A model generated the notes under the pieces. It ran no database searches, was not told the DNA's origin, and saw only the letters and a list, made by a program, of their open reading frames with translations. This document shows, in pieces, positions 51,483 through 52,772 of a DNA stretch of 52,772 bases (its first letter is position 1; each line of letters begins with the position of its first letter). This DNA comes from Holtiella tumoricola (lineage in GTDB: Bacteria > Bacillota > Clostridia > Lachnospirales > Cellulosilyticaceae): positions 1 through 52,772 of the forward strand of contig NZ_JAQIFT010000030.1 in NCBI RefSeq assembly GCF_027857615.1, in the 5' to 3' direction. The position numbers were made by a program, and so were the translations under genes.

Positions 51483-51511
51483 AGCTCTGCTTTTATTAGC
51501 AGAGCTTTTTG
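51483..51511 (+). terminator. Rho-independent terminator
   Basis: AGCTCTGC pairs perfectly with GCAGAGCT around TTTTATTA, then TTTTG. It ends the transcript of the paralogue genes. Confidence 0.85.
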
Positions 51512-51627
51512 TGTGAGCAAAAAATAGACACTGCATTAACATAATGAGATAGCACCTTAGTAGTTATAAGTAGTGTAAGTGAAGAAAATGACTATCGATA
51601 AGATAGTTTTATTTTTTAACTTCAAAT

Positions 51628-51641
51628 CGAACATACATTCG
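51628..51641. promoter_or_regulatory. Second SOS-box-like sequence
   Basis: CGAACATACATTCG resembles CGAACRNRYGTTYC with one or two mismatches and shares the longer context AAATCGAACA with the site at 50062. It lies between the terminator and the 3' end of the second repressor gene, where no promoter is obvious. Confidence 0.35.
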
Positions 51642-51656
51642 TATTAAAGAGCAAGA

Positions 51657-51683
51657 AAAAAGCCCTAGGATTTAGGGCTTTGA
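51657..51683 (-). terminator. Rho-independent terminator of the second repressor gene
   Basis: On the minus strand AAAGCCCTA pairs with TAGGGCTTT around AATCC, followed by TTTTTT. The stop codon of the gene lies in the stem. Confidence 0.85.
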
Positions 51684-52018
51684 GAGGATTGATTACGAAT
51701 TAATAATGAATCAACAATTTCATTGATTATTTTTCTATCACTAAGAGCAAGAAGATTATATTTCTCTATAAGTTCTCGTTCTAATGGGGTTAATCCTTTA
51801 TCTTCAATTAAGAACATTTCACCTTCACCTAGTTTCAGCCATGTAGGATTAACATTAAACTCCCTTTTTAAAGATTCGTAAAATCTATCGCTAGGATTTT
51901 CTTTTTTACCAGAAAGAATCATGGATATATAGGCTTGAGTGAAATTTATTTTTTCTGCAAAATCGCCTTTTTTAATATCTAGTGTAGATATCAATTGGTC
52001 TAATCTATCAGATAGCAT
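51665..52018 (-). CDS. XRE-family repressor of the divergent switch
   Basis: 117 residues. N-terminal helix-turn-helix (about 4-62): LDQLISTLDIKKGDFAEKINFTQAYISMILSGKKENPSD. The rest is helical, a likely dimer region, with no S24 peptidase domain, so it would not self-cleave. AAGGAGGTG precedes the ATG. It is divergent from the small gene at 52158, with three similar operators between them, one over its own -35 box. This resembles a phage CI/Cro-type control region. Confidence 0.88.
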   Translation of the reverse strand: MLSDRLDQLISTLDIKKGDFAEKINFTQAYISMILSGKKENPSDRFYESLKREFNVNPTWLKLGEGEMFLIEDKGLTPLERELIEKYNLLALSDRKIINEIVDSLLIRNQSSQSPKS

Positions 52019-52041
52019 ATGCTCACCTCCTTATAGTTAAA

Positions 52042-52070
52042 ATTATATAGCAGAAAATTAACTAGGTCAA
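52042..52070 (-). promoter_or_regulatory. Promoter of the XRE repressor gene
   Basis: On the minus strand TTGACC and a perfect TATAAT are 17 bases apart. The -35 box lies inside operator 1, consistent with autoregulation. Confidence 0.75.
52058..52070. promoter_or_regulatory. Operator 1 (TTAAC-N3-GTCAA)
   Basis: Imperfect palindrome TTAACTAGGTCAA, sharing the half-site TTAAC with operators 2 and 3. It covers the -35 box of the XRE repressor promoter. Confidence 0.65.
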
Positions 52071-52096
52071 ATGAAAAATAAATAAGTTAAAAAACG

Positions 52097-52125
52097 TTGA
52101 CATGTTAACTTAGTTATGTTAATAT
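52097..52125 (+). promoter_or_regulatory. Rightward promoter of the early genes
   Basis: A perfect TTGACA (52097), 17-base spacing and TAATAT (52120), with TG before the -10 box. It drives the 58-residue gene and Rha. Confidence 0.75.
52105..52117. promoter_or_regulatory. Operator 2 (TTAAC-N3-GTTAT)
   Basis: TTAACTTAGTTAT lies between the -35 and -10 boxes of the rightward promoter. One position departs from a perfect palindrome. Confidence 0.65.
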
Positions 52126-52138
52126 TTAACCAAGTTAA
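52126..52138. promoter_or_regulatory. Operator 3 (TTAAC-N3-GTTAA)
   Basis: TTAACCAAGTTAA has perfect inverted half-sites and lies just after the -10 box, 21 bases (two helix turns) from operator 2. Confidence 0.7.
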
Positions 52139-52157
52139 AAAGAAAGGAGTTTTTATT

Positions 52158-52334
52158 ATGATTTCTAATTTAACTTTTGAGGAAAAAATTAAATTACTTC
52201 CTCAAGATGACAAACTTTACTTAGCGGGCTTTGTAGATAGGGCACTAAGTGATTATAAGTTTTTAGCTAAAAAAAGCAAAAAGAAGGAGGAACAACAAAA
52301 TGCAAACATCAACATTAATCATACCAGTAGATAA
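52158..52334 (+). CDS. 58-residue protein at the Cro position
   Basis: From ATG 52158, with AAAGGAG 8 bases upstream; an in-frame ATG at 52116 lies inside the promoter and is excluded. The peptide is helical and ends in a basic stretch (KKSKKKEEQQ). No clear helix-turn-helix is visible, so a Cro role is only suggested by position. It overlaps the Rha gene by 35 bases. Confidence 0.7.
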   Translation: MISNLTFEEKIKLLPQDDKLYLAGFVDRALSDYKFLAKKSKKKEEQQNANININHTSR

Positions 52335-52772
52335 TGACTTACATTTACAAACAGAAAACGGACAAGTAGTAGTAAGTAGCCGTTATGTGGCTGAAAGATT
52401 TGGGAAAGAACATAACAAGGTGGTTAGAGCTATTGAAAATAAGATAGAAAGTCTAACCCGCCAAAATTGTCGGGTTAAAAATCTCTTTATAGAAGGTAAA
52501 TATAACCATAACGGAAATGAGTATAAAGAATACCTATTAACACGTGATGGATTTACTTTTATAGTTATGGGCTTCACAGGAGCAGAAGCCGACATATGGA
52601 AACTTAAATACATAGAAGCATTTAACAAGATGGAACAGATATTAAAGGAACAGCAATCACTTCCACAAGACCTAAGCCCACAACTTCAATTCATGATTAA
52701 CATGGAACTAGAACAGAAGAAAATGCAACAACAACTTAATCAAGTAAATCATCATGCATTAGAAGCTAAGGC
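52300..52772 (+). CDS. Rha-family phage regulatory protein, partial
   Basis: 157 codons seen, cut by the window end. ATG 52300 has AAGGAGG 9 bases upstream. The N-terminal Rha domain has VVVSSRYVAERFGKEHNKVVRAI, CRVKNLFIEGKY, EYLLTRDGFTFIVMGFTG and AEADIWKLKYIEAFNKME. After it comes a Gln-rich coiled coil. Rha proteins are found near phage immunity regions and act as regulators or antirepressors. It confirms that this element is a phage. Confidence 0.9.
   Translation, partial: MQTSTLIIPVDNDLHLQTENGQVVVSSRYVAERFGKEHNKVVRAIENKIESLTRQNCRVKNLFIEGKYNHNGNEYKEYLLTRDGFTFIVMGFTGAEADIWKLKYIEAFNKMEQILKEQQSLPQDLSPQLQFMINMELEQKKMQQQLNQVNHHALEAK

Overview
The window looks like the chromosome of a spore-forming, low-GC anaerobic Clostridia member, most likely Lachnospirales and perhaps Cellulosilyticum-like. 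This placement is inferred from gene content: a YunB sporulation protein, type III glutamine synthetase, an NfnAB-type ferredoxin/NAD(P) enzyme, Gram-positive promoters and strong AGGAGG ribosome binding sites. No 16S sequence is present to confirm it.

Positions 1-25.2 kb are ordinary core genome. They hold tRNA-Tyr and tRNA-Phe, a L,D-transpeptidase-fold protein that has lost its catalytic cysteine, glutamate dehydrogenase, a degenerate HD-GYP protein next to nfnA/nfnB, a Gly/Tyr-rich lipoprotein, a B12-type radical SAM protein with endonuclease III, a lipid/cell-surface GT4 glycosyltransferase, a UvrD-type helicase followed by a 50-residue membrane protein and a VanW protein, PBP1A, YunB, GlnN, HflX, a YigZ/IMPACT protein and a YebC protein. 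A lone Phd/YefM-type antitoxin follows at 25.5 kb.

Positions 25.9-39.7 kb form a Wzx/Wzy-type surface polysaccharide locus. On the minus strand are an FdhB/FrhB-like iron-sulfur protein and a membrane-bound UDP-sugar 4,6-dehydratase. On the plus strand, apparently one operon, are a PIG-L deacetylase, a PglC-like initiating phosphoglycosyltransferase, WbqC, a short DegT-like protein, three glycosyltransferases, a Wzy-like polymerase, a flippase fused in frame to a BY-kinase, and a Wzz/CpsC-like co-polymerase.

Positions 39.8-45.1 kb form a compact peptide-modification locus: a polysaccharide pyruvyl transferase, a PF14907-type nucleotidyltransferase, a 60-residue precursor with a lasso-type leader but a His/Cys-rich core, an HPr-kinase-like enzyme and a convergent ABC exporter. 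The kinase and nucleotidyltransferase pair is known from phosphorylated and glycosylated lasso peptides, but the lasso protease and cyclase are absent here and the core cannot form a lasso ring. This is my best candidate for an undescribed system. An unknown small gene, a PilZ protein and RlmD follow.

Positions 48.0 kb to the end are the integration and regulation end of a prophage or integrative element beside rlmD. It has a tyrosine integrase, an S24 CI-like repressor, two tandem paralogues of unknown function behind a strong promoter with a 19-bp palindrome and a LexA/DinR-like box, a second XRE repressor facing a three-operator divergent promoter region, a small Cro-position protein, and a Rha-family gene cut by the window end.
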